Under the pieces are notes generated by a model. That model did not search any database. It saw only the letters and a program-made list of their open reading frames with translations, and was not told where the DNA came from. Shown one piece after another: positions 1 through 5,069 of a DNA stretch of 5,069 bases; the stretch's first letter is position 1; the number at the start of each line of letters is the position of its first letter. A program made the position numbers and the translations under genes. The DNA comes from Pseudomonadota bacterium (lineage in GTDB: Bacteria; Pseudomonadota; Alphaproteobacteria; Rhizobiales; Xanthobacteraceae). Location: the NCBI GenBank assembly GCA_023433965.1, contig JAEYTQ010000639.1, forward strand, positions 1 to 5,069, read 5' to 3'.

Positions 1-910
1 CGTCGGTAGCCGTCTTCAGGAACGCGGGCTGGCTGACATGTTCGAGCACGGCAAGGCCGGCAGCACACATCAGCGGATTGCCGTTGAAGGTGCCGCCCTG
101 GTCGCCATGCTCGAAGCAGGAGGCCTCTTCTTTGGCGAGCAGCACGGCGAGCGGCACGCCACCGCCGATGCCCTTGCCGAGCGTCATGATGTCGGGCTCG
201 ATCCCGGCATGCTCGTAGTGGAACAGTTTTCCGGTGCGGCCGACGCCGGTTTGGATCTCGTCGAAGATGAGCAAGAGGCCGTGCGCGGCGGTCAGCGCGC
301 GTAGCTGCTGCAGGAACTGATCGGTCGCGGGCCACACGCCGGATTCTCCCTGGATCGGCTCGAGCATCACGGCAACGGTGTTGTCGTTGATCAGAGCTTC
401 GACCGAGGCGATGTCGTTGAGCCTGGCCTTCTTGAAGCCCGAGACCTTCGGCTCGAACAACGGCTCGAATGCCTTCTTGCCCGAGGCCGACATCGTCGCC
501 AGCGTGCGGCCGTGAAAACCGCCCTCGAAGCTGATGATCTCGAACGCCCCGTTCCGGTGCAGACTGCCGAATTTGCGCGCGAGCTTGATCGCGCCCTCAT
601 TGGCCTCCGCGCCGGAATTGGCGAAGAACACCTGGTCGAATGCGCTGTTTGCGACGAGTGCCTGCGCCAGGTTGAGGCTCGGTTCGTTGTAGAAGGCAGG
701 GCTCGGCGTCAGGAGCCGCTTGGCCTGCGCGGCGGGCGCGTCGGCGATCGTCGGCGGGGAGTGGCCGAGGCAGTTGACGGCCCAGCCCTGCACGAAGTCG
801 AGATAGCGCTTACGGCTGTCGTCCCAGAGGTAGGAGCCGGCGCCGCGGACGAACACGGCCTTGGGCCGTGCGGTGATATCCATCAGCGCGTCATAGGGAT
901 GCGTGGTCAT
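1..910 (-). CDS. argD: Acetylornithine aminotransferase (ArgD), 3' end outside the window
   Basis: This is a class III PLP-dependent aminotransferase. In arginine synthesis ArgD makes N-acetylornithine from N-acetylglutamate semialdehyde with glutamate as amino donor; many ArgD enzymes also serve lysine synthesis as succinyldiaminopimelate aminotransferase. The visible 303 residues read without interruption from ATG at 910. The phosphate-binding segment [12 protein letters not shown] is at 98-109, GGFHGRT at 130-136, EPIQGE at 184-189, the cofactor-ring Asp in FDEIQTG (Asp217), the Schiff-base Lys in LGKGIGGG (Lys246), and GGTFNGNP at 272-279. The family is about 400 residues, so roughly 100 are missing. 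The start is supported by AGAGGAG at 917-923, six bases upstream. The gene lies directly behind an Arg-rich leader ORF and terminator, which suggests attenuation by arginine. In related genomes argF often follows argD, but that cannot be seen here. A paralogous ornithine-type class III aminotransferase is the main alternative. Confidence 0.93.
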   Translation of the reverse strand, partial: MTTHPYDALMDITARPKAVFVRGAGSYLWDDSRKRYLDFVQGWAVNCLGHSPPTIADAPAAQAKRLLTPSPAFYNEPSLNLAQALVANSAFDQVFFANSGAEANEGAIKLARKFGSLHRNGAFEIISFEGGFHGRTLATMSASGKKAFEPLFEPKVSGFKKARLNDIASVEALINDNTVAVMLEPIQGESGVWPATDQFLQQLRALTAAHGLLLIFDEIQTGVGRTGKLFHYEHAGIEPDIMTLGKGIGGGVPLAVLLAKEEASCFEHGDQGGTFNGNPLMCAAGLAVLEHVSQPAFLKTATD

Positions 911-916
911 GTCGTA

Positions 917-923
917 CTCCTCT
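917..923 (-). promoter_or_regulatory. Ribosome binding site of argD
   Basis: On the minus strand AGAGGAG lies six bases before the ATG at 910. It is the only good Shine-Dalgarno match nearby and fixes the start. It lies outside the upstream terminator hairpin, so the hairpin should control transcription of argD rather than hide this site. Confidence 0.8.
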
Positions 924-946
924 GGAGGCGGGTGGAAAACGGGCGC

Positions 947-983
947 AAAAAGCAGAAAGGCCGCACCTTGCGGGTGCGGCCTT
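947..983 (-). terminator. Intrinsic terminator (attenuator hairpin) before argD
   Basis: Read on the minus strand, AAGGCCGCACC (983-973) and GGTGCGGCCTT (967-957) form a perfect 11-bp stem around the loop CGCAA. TCTGCTTTTT follows (956-947), giving a T-rich tract. The plus strand has no T run after the hairpin, so the terminator acts on leftward transcription. It sits between the Arg-rich leader ORF and argD, about 25 bases before the argD ribosome binding site. It would therefore stop transcripts that begin at the leader promoter before they reach argD, which is the position of an attenuator. Its 5' arm can alternatively pair with a sequence inside the leader ORF. Confidence 0.85.
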
Positions 984-1081
984 CTCGAAAACCTCGGCTG
1001 AATTCAGTGGTTCAGCGGCGTCGTCGGACATGGCGCACCCTCTCGTCGTCGCGGCGGCGACGGCGGAGCATTTCGGTGCGC
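957..1081 (-). promoter_or_regulatory. Candidate arginine attenuator: alternative pairings 1:2, 2:3, 3:4
   Basis: Four segments of the leader RNA can pair in mutually exclusive ways. Segment 1, GCGCACC (1081-1075, codons 7-9 of the leader ORF), is a perfect 7-bp complement of segment 2, GGTGCGC (1039-1033, codons 21-23). Segment 2, read as GGGTGCG (1040-1034), is also a perfect 7-bp complement of CGCACCC (978-972), which overlaps the 5' arm of the terminator (segment 3). Segments 3 and 4 form the 11-bp terminator. The run of five Arg codons (13-17) lies in the loop between 1 and 2. By analogy with trp and his attenuators, a ribosome stalled there for lack of Arg-tRNA would cover segment 1, let 2 pair with 3, and allow readthrough into argD. 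With ample arginine, or with no translation, 1:2 and 3:4 would form and transcription would stop. The pairings are read from the sequence; the mechanism is inferred. Confidence 0.75.
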
Positions 1082-1101
1082 TGGTTGGTCCGGATGATCA
1101 T
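1012..1101 (-). CDS. Arg-rich leader peptide, 29 residues, upstream of argD
   Basis: This short ORF starts at ATG 1101 and stops at TGA (1014-1012). Thirteen of its 29 codons are Arg: positions 4, 8, 13-17, 21, 23 and 26-29. They include AGG and two CGA codons, which are normally rare in GC-rich alphaproteobacteria. There is no Shine-Dalgarno sequence, but a predicted promoter places the transcription start about five bases before the ATG, so it may be translated from a nearly leaderless transcript, as described for the rhizobial trpL leader. A terminator and argD follow. The likely role is to sense charged Arg-tRNA through ribosome stalling rather than to make a working protein. The frame stays open upstream to an ATG at 1230, but that longer form would overlap the preceding gene and include the promoter. 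Antisense and shadow frames in GC-rich DNA are often Arg-rich, so composition alone would not be convincing; the context is. Confidence 0.72.
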   Translation of the reverse strand: MIIRTNQRTEMLRRRRRDDERVRHVRRRR

Positions 1102-1112
1102 GGGGCGCGTCC

Positions 1113-1140
1113 GTACAGCCGAATGGCAGCGTTTGTCAAG
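1113..1140 (-). promoter_or_regulatory. Promoter of the argD leader transcript
   Basis: On the minus strand CTTGAC (1140-1135; TTGACA when shifted one base) is followed after 16 bases by CTGTAC (1118-1113). This matches the alphaproteobacterial housekeeping pattern CTTGAC-N16/17-CTATAT, fully at -35 and 4 of 6 at -10. Transcription would start near 1106-1107, about five bases before the leader ORF. It drives the leader and, after readthrough, argD. Confidence 0.65.
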
Positions 1141-1154
1141 CGGCCGTTTTGCGT

Positions 1155-1178
1155 GATGCTCGCCGAGGAGCGTGCATC
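1155..1178 (-). other. Hairpin just after the Mpo1-like membrane protein gene
   Basis: GATGC (1178-1174 on the minus strand) pairs with GCATC (1159-1155). After an A-A mismatch there is a further CGC/GCG, with loop TCCTCG. It begins two bases after the stop codon of the membrane protein gene. No T-run follows on either strand, so it is either a weak terminator or a 3'-end stabilising hairpin. It lies upstream of the argD leader promoter and separates the two transcription units. Confidence 0.4.
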
Positions 1179-1180
1179 GG

Positions 1181-1822
1181 TCAGGTCGGGTGTGCGGCTT
1201 CTCCGGCCTCTTCGTCACCCCAATTCGCATCCGCGATCGCGGTGTCGATCAGCTCGCCGCGCAGCAGCTTGAGCGGCGAACTCCAGTACAGCGCGATGTT
1301 GTGGAAGGGGTCGGTCAGCACCTTGAACACCCAGACGAGGCCGGTCGTGACACCGCGGGTGACGAAGAGCTGCAGCATGCGCGCAAGTCCGCCGCCGACG
1401 CCGATCGCGAGCCAGAGCGTGCCGACATGCCGGATGAAATCGAGGCGGGAGGCCGGCGGATCGAACAGCCCGAGCAGCGTCGGAAAGGCGAACAGCGCAA
1501 TCGGCGCGCTGCCCCAGACCAGCAGCAGGATGATCTTCCGGGTCTGGTTGTAGCCGACCTTGATCGCTTCCTTGTGTTCGTTGCTGACGCCGTTGACGGC
1601 GTCATAGCCGTTCGGCTCGAAGAAGAAGTGCCCGGTCTGCCGGGTCAGCATCGCGAGCCAGCCGACGATGCCGGCGAGCGCGGGGTCCTTGAACAGCAGG
1701 ACGTAGCAGCCGAGGAAGATCACGGCACTGATCAGGTGCAGCGTCTGGTTGACGGTGCTCTGATGATAGAAGCGGTAATCGTCGAAGCGCTGCGTGCGCA
1801 GCATGTCCGAGAGACGGCTCAT
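1181..1822 (-). CDS. Small membrane protein, Mpo1/DUF962-like
   Basis: This 213-residue protein has four or so hydrophobic segments, at about 28-44, 48-60, 96-118 and 133-153, plus a further apolar stretch at 158-169. The N-terminal part carries HQSTVNQTLHLI (His20, Asn25, His29), then TGHFFFEPN (Gly64, His65, Glu69) and SNEHKEA (His83). The spacing H-x4-N-x3-H followed by a GH-x3-E motif after the second hydrophobic segment resembles the Mpo1-like DUF962 family. The yeast member of that family is an iron-dependent dioxygenase that degrades 2-hydroxy fatty acids. The match is from pattern memory only, so the activity is not established here. Start: ATG at 1828 has AGGA directly adjacent, which is too close, while ATG at 1822 has AGGA six bases upstream, so 1822 is preferred; 1828 would add Met-Arg. 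The gene precedes the argD leader on the same strand but has its own likely promoter and probably is not co-regulated with argD. Confidence 0.85.
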   Translation of the reverse strand: MSRLSDMLRTQRFDDYRFYHQSTVNQTLHLISAVIFLGCYVLLFKDPALAGIVGWLAMLTRQTGHFFFEPNGYDAVNGVSNEHKEAIKVGYNQTRKIILLLVWGSAPIALFAFPTLLGLFDPPASRLDFIRHVGTLWLAIGVGGGLARMLQLFVTRGVTTGLVWVFKVLTDPFHNIALYWSSPLKLLRGELIDTAIADANWGDEEAGEAAHPT

Positions 1823-1870
1823 CCTCATTCCTCGCTCGCGTTGAAAACGTGCGGAGAGTTAGGACGAGTC

Positions 1871-1898
1871 CGTGACCCCTGCGTGAATGCAATATAAT
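1871..1898 (+). promoter_or_regulatory. Putative promoter of the SUKH/YezG-like gene
   Basis: A perfect TATAAT lies at 1893-1898, with CGTGAC at 1871-1876 (5 of 6 against the alphaproteobacterial CTTGAC) 16 bases upstream. The start would fall near 1905 and leave about 200 bases before the TTG start of the gene. That is long, so a closer unseen promoter is possible. A perfect 6-bp hairpin, CGCGCC-TCT-GGCGCG, lies in this stretch at 2002-2016, without a T-run. Confidence 0.3.
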
Positions 1899-1919
1899 GT
1901 CACATTCGTGCGTTGTCCC
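1891..1919 (-). promoter_or_regulatory. Putative promoter of the membrane protein gene
   Basis: On the minus strand GGGACA (1919-1914) and TATATT (1896-1891) are separated by 17 bases. That is 4 of 6 and 5 of 6 matches to TTGACA/TATAAT. Transcription would start near 1884, about 60 bases before the start codon. It overlaps a possible -10 box for the opposite strand. Confidence 0.45.
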
Positions 1920-2104
1920 TCACGCCGCACTGCGGTCGGTGTGGCAAGAAGCGCGGGCAGGCAAGGCTCCCCCGATACCAGTTTGTCCTTCCAGAAACCA
2001 TCGCGCCTCTGGCGCGTTCGTGATCGTGGGATAGGAATTGGTTTCGAACCGGATGCAACTCGGCCGAGACCAAGGGAGGCGGGACCAACAGATAGTTTAC
2101 AGCC

Positions 2105-3046
2105 TTGTCCGATACGACGTACCCGATCGATCTCGACAGCATTCGCGGCGCATTTCCGCCCGGCATCGACGCGCCGCCGCTGCTGGTCGATTTCGCCGGC
2201 TGGCTGGAGGGGCGCCCCTGGGGCAGCGTGGGCTGCTTTTCCCTGCACGGTCAGTTCTCCGATTCCGCACCGATCGTCGACGGCAGTCCGCTGCGCGACA
2301 GGTTCTCGCTCTTCATGCGATTGCCGGACGGCTCGGCCGTCGGCGGCTGGTATGGTGCAGGCCTTGACCGCGACAATCCGCCGATCGTGGGACTGGGCTC
2401 CGAGGGGGACTACGAACTGCTGGCGCCGAGCCTCGAAGCGTTGTTGGCCAAGCTGACCTCACAAGCCTTCGAGCGTGCCTGGAGCGACCTCTGCCCACAC
2501 GAGGACGTCGAGTCCCAGACGGTCGAGCTTGCGCGATGGCTTGCCGGACAGCCTGCGGGCGATAAGGCGGCTGGCGATGACGGCGCATCTGCTCTGCCTG
2601 ATTTCCGCGGCTTCATGGAGAAATGGAGCCGGGATCGCGGGGAGTTTTGGGCCAATCACTGCTTGATGGCCGAACTCGGCTGGCGCCTCGCCGCGCATCT
2701 GCCCAAGGGCCAGAAGCCATGGGATCAGACGCGCTTCGAGGTCGCGATCGTCGGCAAGCAATACGAGGCGCGCGTGCTGTCGCGCGGGCCGCAGCCGTTC
2801 GAGGAGGCCGCCGCGATCGAATCCCTGCTGCGTGATCTGCGCGAGGAGATGCGCAAGACTCAGCCTGAGCTAGGGCTGTGGTACGCGATGAAATTCGGCC
2901 TCCATGCAGACGGCCGCGTCATGCCGAGCTTCGAGTACGATGTGCGCCCGACCATCGCGGGCGAGCCGGCGCTGCTCTCAGAAGCGAAGGCTGATCTCGC
3001 CCGCGCACCAAGGCCGGAGCGCTGGGTGCCGAAATGGTTGGCGTGA
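2105..3046 (+). CDS. Two-part protein: SUKH (SMI1/KNR4)-like plus YezG-like, function unproven
   Basis: This is a soluble, acidic-looking protein of 313 residues without signal peptide or membrane segment. Residues about 26-118 end in PPIVGLGSEGDYELLAPSLE (92-111), very like the 'P-V-LGSEG...APSLEEFL' ending of SUKH-superfamily proteins. Residues about 205-313 contain LWYAMKFGLHADGR (258-271), FEYD (276-279) and a PR-x3-W-x-P-x-WL ending (303-312), like YezG-type immunity proteins. Both families commonly neutralise polymorphic toxins in the cytoplasm, but no toxin gene is visible nearby, so an orphan immunity protein or a housekeeping role are both open. Trp residues are frequent (W33, W39, W82, W126, W145, W174, W182, W193, W206, W259, W307, W311). 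Start: TTG at 2105 is the first possible start after an in-frame TAG at 2093-2095. No close Shine-Dalgarno is visible; GGGAGG sits more than 20 bases upstream. The start is therefore uncertain. The gene converges on rimO, 19 bases away. Confidence 0.8.
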   Translation: MSDTTYPIDLDSIRGAFPPGIDAPPLLVDFAGWLEGRPWGSVGCFSLHGQFSDSAPIVDGSPLRDRFSLFMRLPDGSAVGGWYGAGLDRDNPPIVGLGSEGDYELLAPSLEALLAKLTSQAFERAWSDLCPHEDVESQTVELARWLAGQPAGDKAAGDDGASALPDFRGFMEKWSRDRGEFWANHCLMAELGWRLAAHLPKGQKPWDQTRFEVAIVGKQYEARVLSRGPQPFEEAAAIESLLRDLREEMRKTQPELGLWYAMKFGLHADGRVMPSFEYDVRPTIAGEPALLSEAKADLARAPRPERWVPKWLA

Positions 3047-3065
3047 GCCATAATGACGGCAAGCG

Positions 3066-4391
3066 TCAGAACCCTGCGACGCTGCCGTGCAGGTCGTACT
3101 GGTCGGCGCGCTCGATCTTGGCGGTGACGATCTCGCCGACACGCAAGGGGCGGCGGCTCGTGAGGTACACGGCGCCGTCGATCTCCGGCGCATCGGCCTT
3201 GGAGCGGCCCTTGGCCACCGTGGGCCCGACCTCGTCGATGATGATCTGCTGGCGGGTGCCGACCTTGCGCTTCAAGCGGCGTGCCGAGATCTTCTGCTGG
3301 CGCGCCATCAACGCGTTGTAGCGCTCCTGCTTGACCTCTTCCGGCACCGGGTTCTCGATCGCATTCGACGTGGCGCCGGCGACCGGCTCGTATTTGAAGC
3401 AGCCGAGACGATCGATCTCGGCCTCGTCGAGCCAGTCGAGCAGATAGGCGAAGTCGGCATCGGTCTCGCCGGGAAAGCCGACGATGAAGGTCGAGCGCAA
3501 GGCGAGGTCGGGACATTGCTCGCGCCAGCGCTTGATGCGCGCCAGCGTCTTGTCCTGCGCCGCAGGACGCTTCATCGCCTTCAGCACCTCGGGGCTTGCA
3601 TGCTGGAACGGGATGTCGAGATAGGGCAGCACCTTGCCCTCGTTCATCAGCGCGATGACCTCGTCGACATGCGGGTAGGGATAGACATATTGAAGCCGGA
3701 CCCAGGCCCCGAGTTCGCCGAGCTCGCGGGCGAGATCGAGGAATTTGGCGCGGACCTGGCGGTCCTTCCACGGGCTCTCGGCATATTTGAGATCGACGCC
3801 ATAGGCCGAGGTGTCCTGCGAGATCACCAGCAGCTCCTTGACGCCGGCGCCGACCAGGCGCTCGGCCTCGCGCAGCACGTCATTGGCCGGACGCGAGACC
3901 AGGTCGCCGCGCAGCTTCGGGATGATGCAGAAGGTGCAGCGGTTGTTGCAGCCCTCGGAAATCTTCAGGTACGCGTAGTGGCGGGGCGTCAGCTTGATGC
4001 CTTGCGGCGGCACCAGGTCGAGATGCGGATTGTGCGCGGGCGGCAGCGCGCGATGCACGGCGTCCAGCACGCTCTCGTATTGCTGCGGCCCGGTGATGGA
4101 GAGCACGCCGGGATAGGCCCGTTCGATCTGCTCGGGCTCCGCGCCCATGCAGCCGGTCACGATCACCTTGCCGTTCTCGGCCATGGCCTCGCCGATCGCC
4201 GAAAGCGATTCCTGCTTGGCGCTGTCGAGGAAGCCGCAGGTGTTGACGATGACGATGTCGGCCCCGTCATGCTTACGGGCGAGCTCATAACCCTCCGCGC
4301 GCAGGCGCGTGATGATGCGCTCGGAATCCACCAATGCCTTGGGACACCCGAGCGACACGAAGCTGACCTTGGGCGCAGCCGTCTGATACAT
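3066..4391 (-). CDS. rimO: Ribosomal protein S12 methylthiotransferase RimO
   Basis: RimO is a radical-SAM enzyme that adds a methylthio group to the conserved aspartate (Asp88/89) of ribosomal protein S12, using two iron-sulfur clusters. From ATG 4391 it is 441 residues, the usual length. The N-terminal methylthiotransferase domain has its three cluster Cys in [12 protein letters not shown] (Cys16), NTCGFLDSA (Cys52) and TGCMGAEP (Cys81). The radical-SAM motif CNNRCTFC gives Cys148, Cys152 and Cys155. Residues 380-441 form the C-terminal TRAM domain that holds the S12 substrate. The segment [12 protein letters not shown] separates RimO from the tRNA enzyme MiaB. Start: an in-frame TTG at 4430 would add 13 residues unlike the family, so ATG 4391 is preferred; upstream there is only a weak AGGCAG-type ribosome binding site. 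It is divergent from nasT and convergent with the SUKH/YezG-like gene. I saw no convincing promoter, but it should lie within 4392-4501. Confidence 0.97.
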   Translation of the reverse strand: MYQTAAPKVSFVSLGCPKALVDSERIITRLRAEGYELARKHDGADIVIVNTCGFLDSAKQESLSAIGEAMAENGKVIVTGCMGAEPEQIERAYPGVLSITGPQQYESVLDAVHRALPPAHNPHLDLVPPQGIKLTPRHYAYLKISEGCNNRCTFCIIPKLRGDLVSRPANDVLREAERLVGAGVKELLVISQDTSAYGVDLKYAESPWKDRQVRAKFLDLARELGELGAWVRLQYVYPYPHVDEVIALMNEGKVLPYLDIPFQHASPEVLKAMKRPAAQDKTLARIKRWREQCPDLALRSTFIVGFPGETDADFAYLLDWLDEAEIDRLGCFKYEPVAGATSNAIENPVPEEVKQERYNALMARQQKISARRLKRKVGTRQQIIIDEVGPTVAKGRSKADAPEIDGAVYLTSRRPLRVGEIVTAKIERADQYDLHGSVAGF

Positions 4392-4448
4392 ATCTGAACT
4401 GCCTGATTGACCGGCCTGAGCTAGTCCCAATTGCCCATAATTACAACC

Positions 4449-4476
4449 CTTTGCAGGGGGTGCGGGCGTGCTATGG
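4449..4476 (+). promoter_or_regulatory. Possible promoter of the NasT-type gene
   Basis: CTTTGC (4449-4454) and CTATGG (4471-4476), 16 bases apart, resemble the alphaproteobacterial CTTGAC/CTATAT pattern imperfectly. They are 26 bases before the start codon, in the 110-base gap between divergent rimO and nasT. The -10 part is the better match. The call is weak. Confidence 0.3.
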
Positions 4477-4501
4477 ATGAATCACCTGCCGTGAGTGAGC
4501 C

Positions 4502-5069
4502 ATGAGCGCCGAACAGTCGCCCAAAATCGTGATCGTCGACGAAAGCCCGATCCGCGCCGCGATCCTGGAGGAGGGATTGCGGGAGGCCGGATTCACTCAG
4601 GTTGTCCATATCAGCGAGATGCAGAGCCTGCTCGCCCGTATTTATGCGGTGGACCCCGAGATCATCCTGATCGACCTGGAGAACCCCAGCCGCGACGTGC
4701 TGGAGGCGATGTTCCAGGTCAGCCGCGCGGTGAAGCGGCCGATCGCCATGTTCGTCGACCAGAGCGATTCCGCATCGATCCAGGCGTCAGTGGAAGCGGG
4801 GGTGTCCGCCTATATCGTCGACGGGCTGAAGAAGGAGCGCATCAAGCCGATCCTCGACCTCTGCGTGTCCCGCTTCAACGCCTTCGCCAAGCTCCAAGAG
4901 GAGCTCGAGCGCACCAAGTCGCAGCTCGAGGACCGCAAGGTCATCGAGCGTGCCAAGGGCATCTTGATGAAGGTGAAGGGCCTGACCGAGGACGAGGCCT
5001 ATGTGCTGCTGCGCTCCACCGCGATGCGCGAGAAGAAGAAAATCGGCGAGATCGCGCAGTCGATCATCA
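4502..5069 (+). CDS. nasT: ANTAR-domain response regulator, NasT type, 3' end outside the window
   Basis: NasT is an RNA-binding antiterminator. In Bradyrhizobium and Paracoccus, the nitrate/nitrite-sensing partner NasS holds NasT when nitrate is absent; released NasT binds two-hairpin leader RNAs and allows transcription of nitrate assimilation genes (and of nos genes in Bradyrhizobium). Visible are 189 residues. An N-terminal receiver domain (about 7-122) has Asp13 and Glu14 in VDESPIR and the possible phosphoacceptor Asp58 in LIDLENPS, but the canonical Lys before Pro is replaced by a VDGLKKERIKP context. A helical linker (about 128-145) leads to the ANTAR domain with ERAKGILM (149-156), Ala166 and AM (174-175). 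Family members are about 195 residues, so only a few residues are missing. ATG 4502 follows a weak GTGAG-type ribosome binding site. A nasS gene would be expected just beyond the right edge. Another ANTAR regulator is possible, but the overall sequence is very NasT-like. Confidence 0.88.
   Translation, partial: MSAEQSPKIVIVDESPIRAAILEEGLREAGFTQVVHISEMQSLLARIYAVDPEIILIDLENPSRDVLEAMFQVSRAVKRPIAMFVDQSDSASIQASVEAGVSAYIVDGLKKERIKPILDLCVSRFNAFAKLQEELERTKSQLEDRKVIERAKGILMKVKGLTEDEAYVLLRSTAMREKKKIGEIAQSII

Noticed and set aside
998..1007. Palindrome CTGAATTCAG between leader ORF and terminator
   Set aside because: Only ten bases; could fold weakly in the leader RNA but no operator or repeat is supported by a single copy.
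512..1156. 214-residue plus-strand frame opposite argD and its leader
   Set aside because: Shadow of argD on the other strand; the Arg- and Ser-rich tail comes from the leader region read antisense.
1012..1230. 72-residue version of the leader ORF starting at 1230
   Set aside because: It would begin inside the membrane protein gene and read through the predicted leader promoter; the short ATG at 1101 fits the promoter and the attenuator geometry.
2036..2054. GGTTTCGAACC, similar to a tRNA T-arm
   Set aside because: No acceptor stem, D-arm or anticodon arm can be built around it.
3047..3065. Possible bidirectional terminator between the convergent genes
   Set aside because: The 19-base gap contains no hairpin and no T-run on either strand.
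2860..3771. 303-residue minus-strand open frame spanning the 3' ends of two genes
   Set aside because: It overlaps rimO in another frame and the SUKH/YezG-like gene antisense, is very rich in Arg, Ala and Gly, and has no family motifs.
3087..4397. 436-residue open frame on the plus strand opposite rimO
   Set aside because: It is the antisense of a clear, full-length rimO with all cluster cysteines; long antisense frames are expected in GC-rich coding DNA.
4456..4474. GG-N10-GC spacing suggesting a sigma-54 promoter before nasT
   Set aside because: The flanking bases do not match TGGCAC-N5-TTGC; the G-rich stretch gives this spacing by chance.

Overview
The window looks like chromosomal DNA of a GC-rich alphaproteobacterium, most likely Bradyrhizobium or a close relative. 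That assignment rests on GC-rich third codon positions, CTTGAC-type -35 boxes and the recognisable ArgD, RimO and NasT proteins. No database search was possible.

Layout. (1) 1-910, minus strand: 5' three quarters of an acetylornithine aminotransferase gene (argD); its 3' end lies beyond the left edge. (2) 911-1140, minus strand: the argD leader. It has a CTTGAC-type promoter, a 29-codon ORF with 13 Arg codons that begins almost at the predicted transcription start, and a strong hairpin followed by a T-rich tract just before the argD ribosome binding site. Short complementary words allow mutually exclusive 1:2, 2:3 and 3:4 pairings. Together this has the full architecture of a ribosome-mediated attenuator that senses arginine, and it is the most interesting item here. 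(3) 1181-1822, minus: a small multi-spanning membrane protein with His motifs like those of the Mpo1/DUF962 family. (4) 1823-2104: a divergent intergenic region with an AT-rich island that can serve as a -10 box on both strands. (5) 2105-3046, plus: a 313-residue protein that appears to combine an N-terminal SUKH (SMI1/KNR4)-like part with a C-terminal YezG-like immunity part, starting at TTG. (6) 3066-4391, minus: rimO, complete, convergent with the previous gene. (7) 4502-5069, plus: a NasT-type ANTAR response regulator, cut a few residues before its end by the right edge.

The genes do not form one pathway. ArgD serves arginine (and possibly lysine) synthesis. RimO modifies ribosomal protein S12. 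NasT is an RNA-binding antiterminator for nitrate assimilation. The two middle proteins are uncharacterised. No rRNA, tRNA, CRISPR array, insertion sequence or prophage gene was seen.
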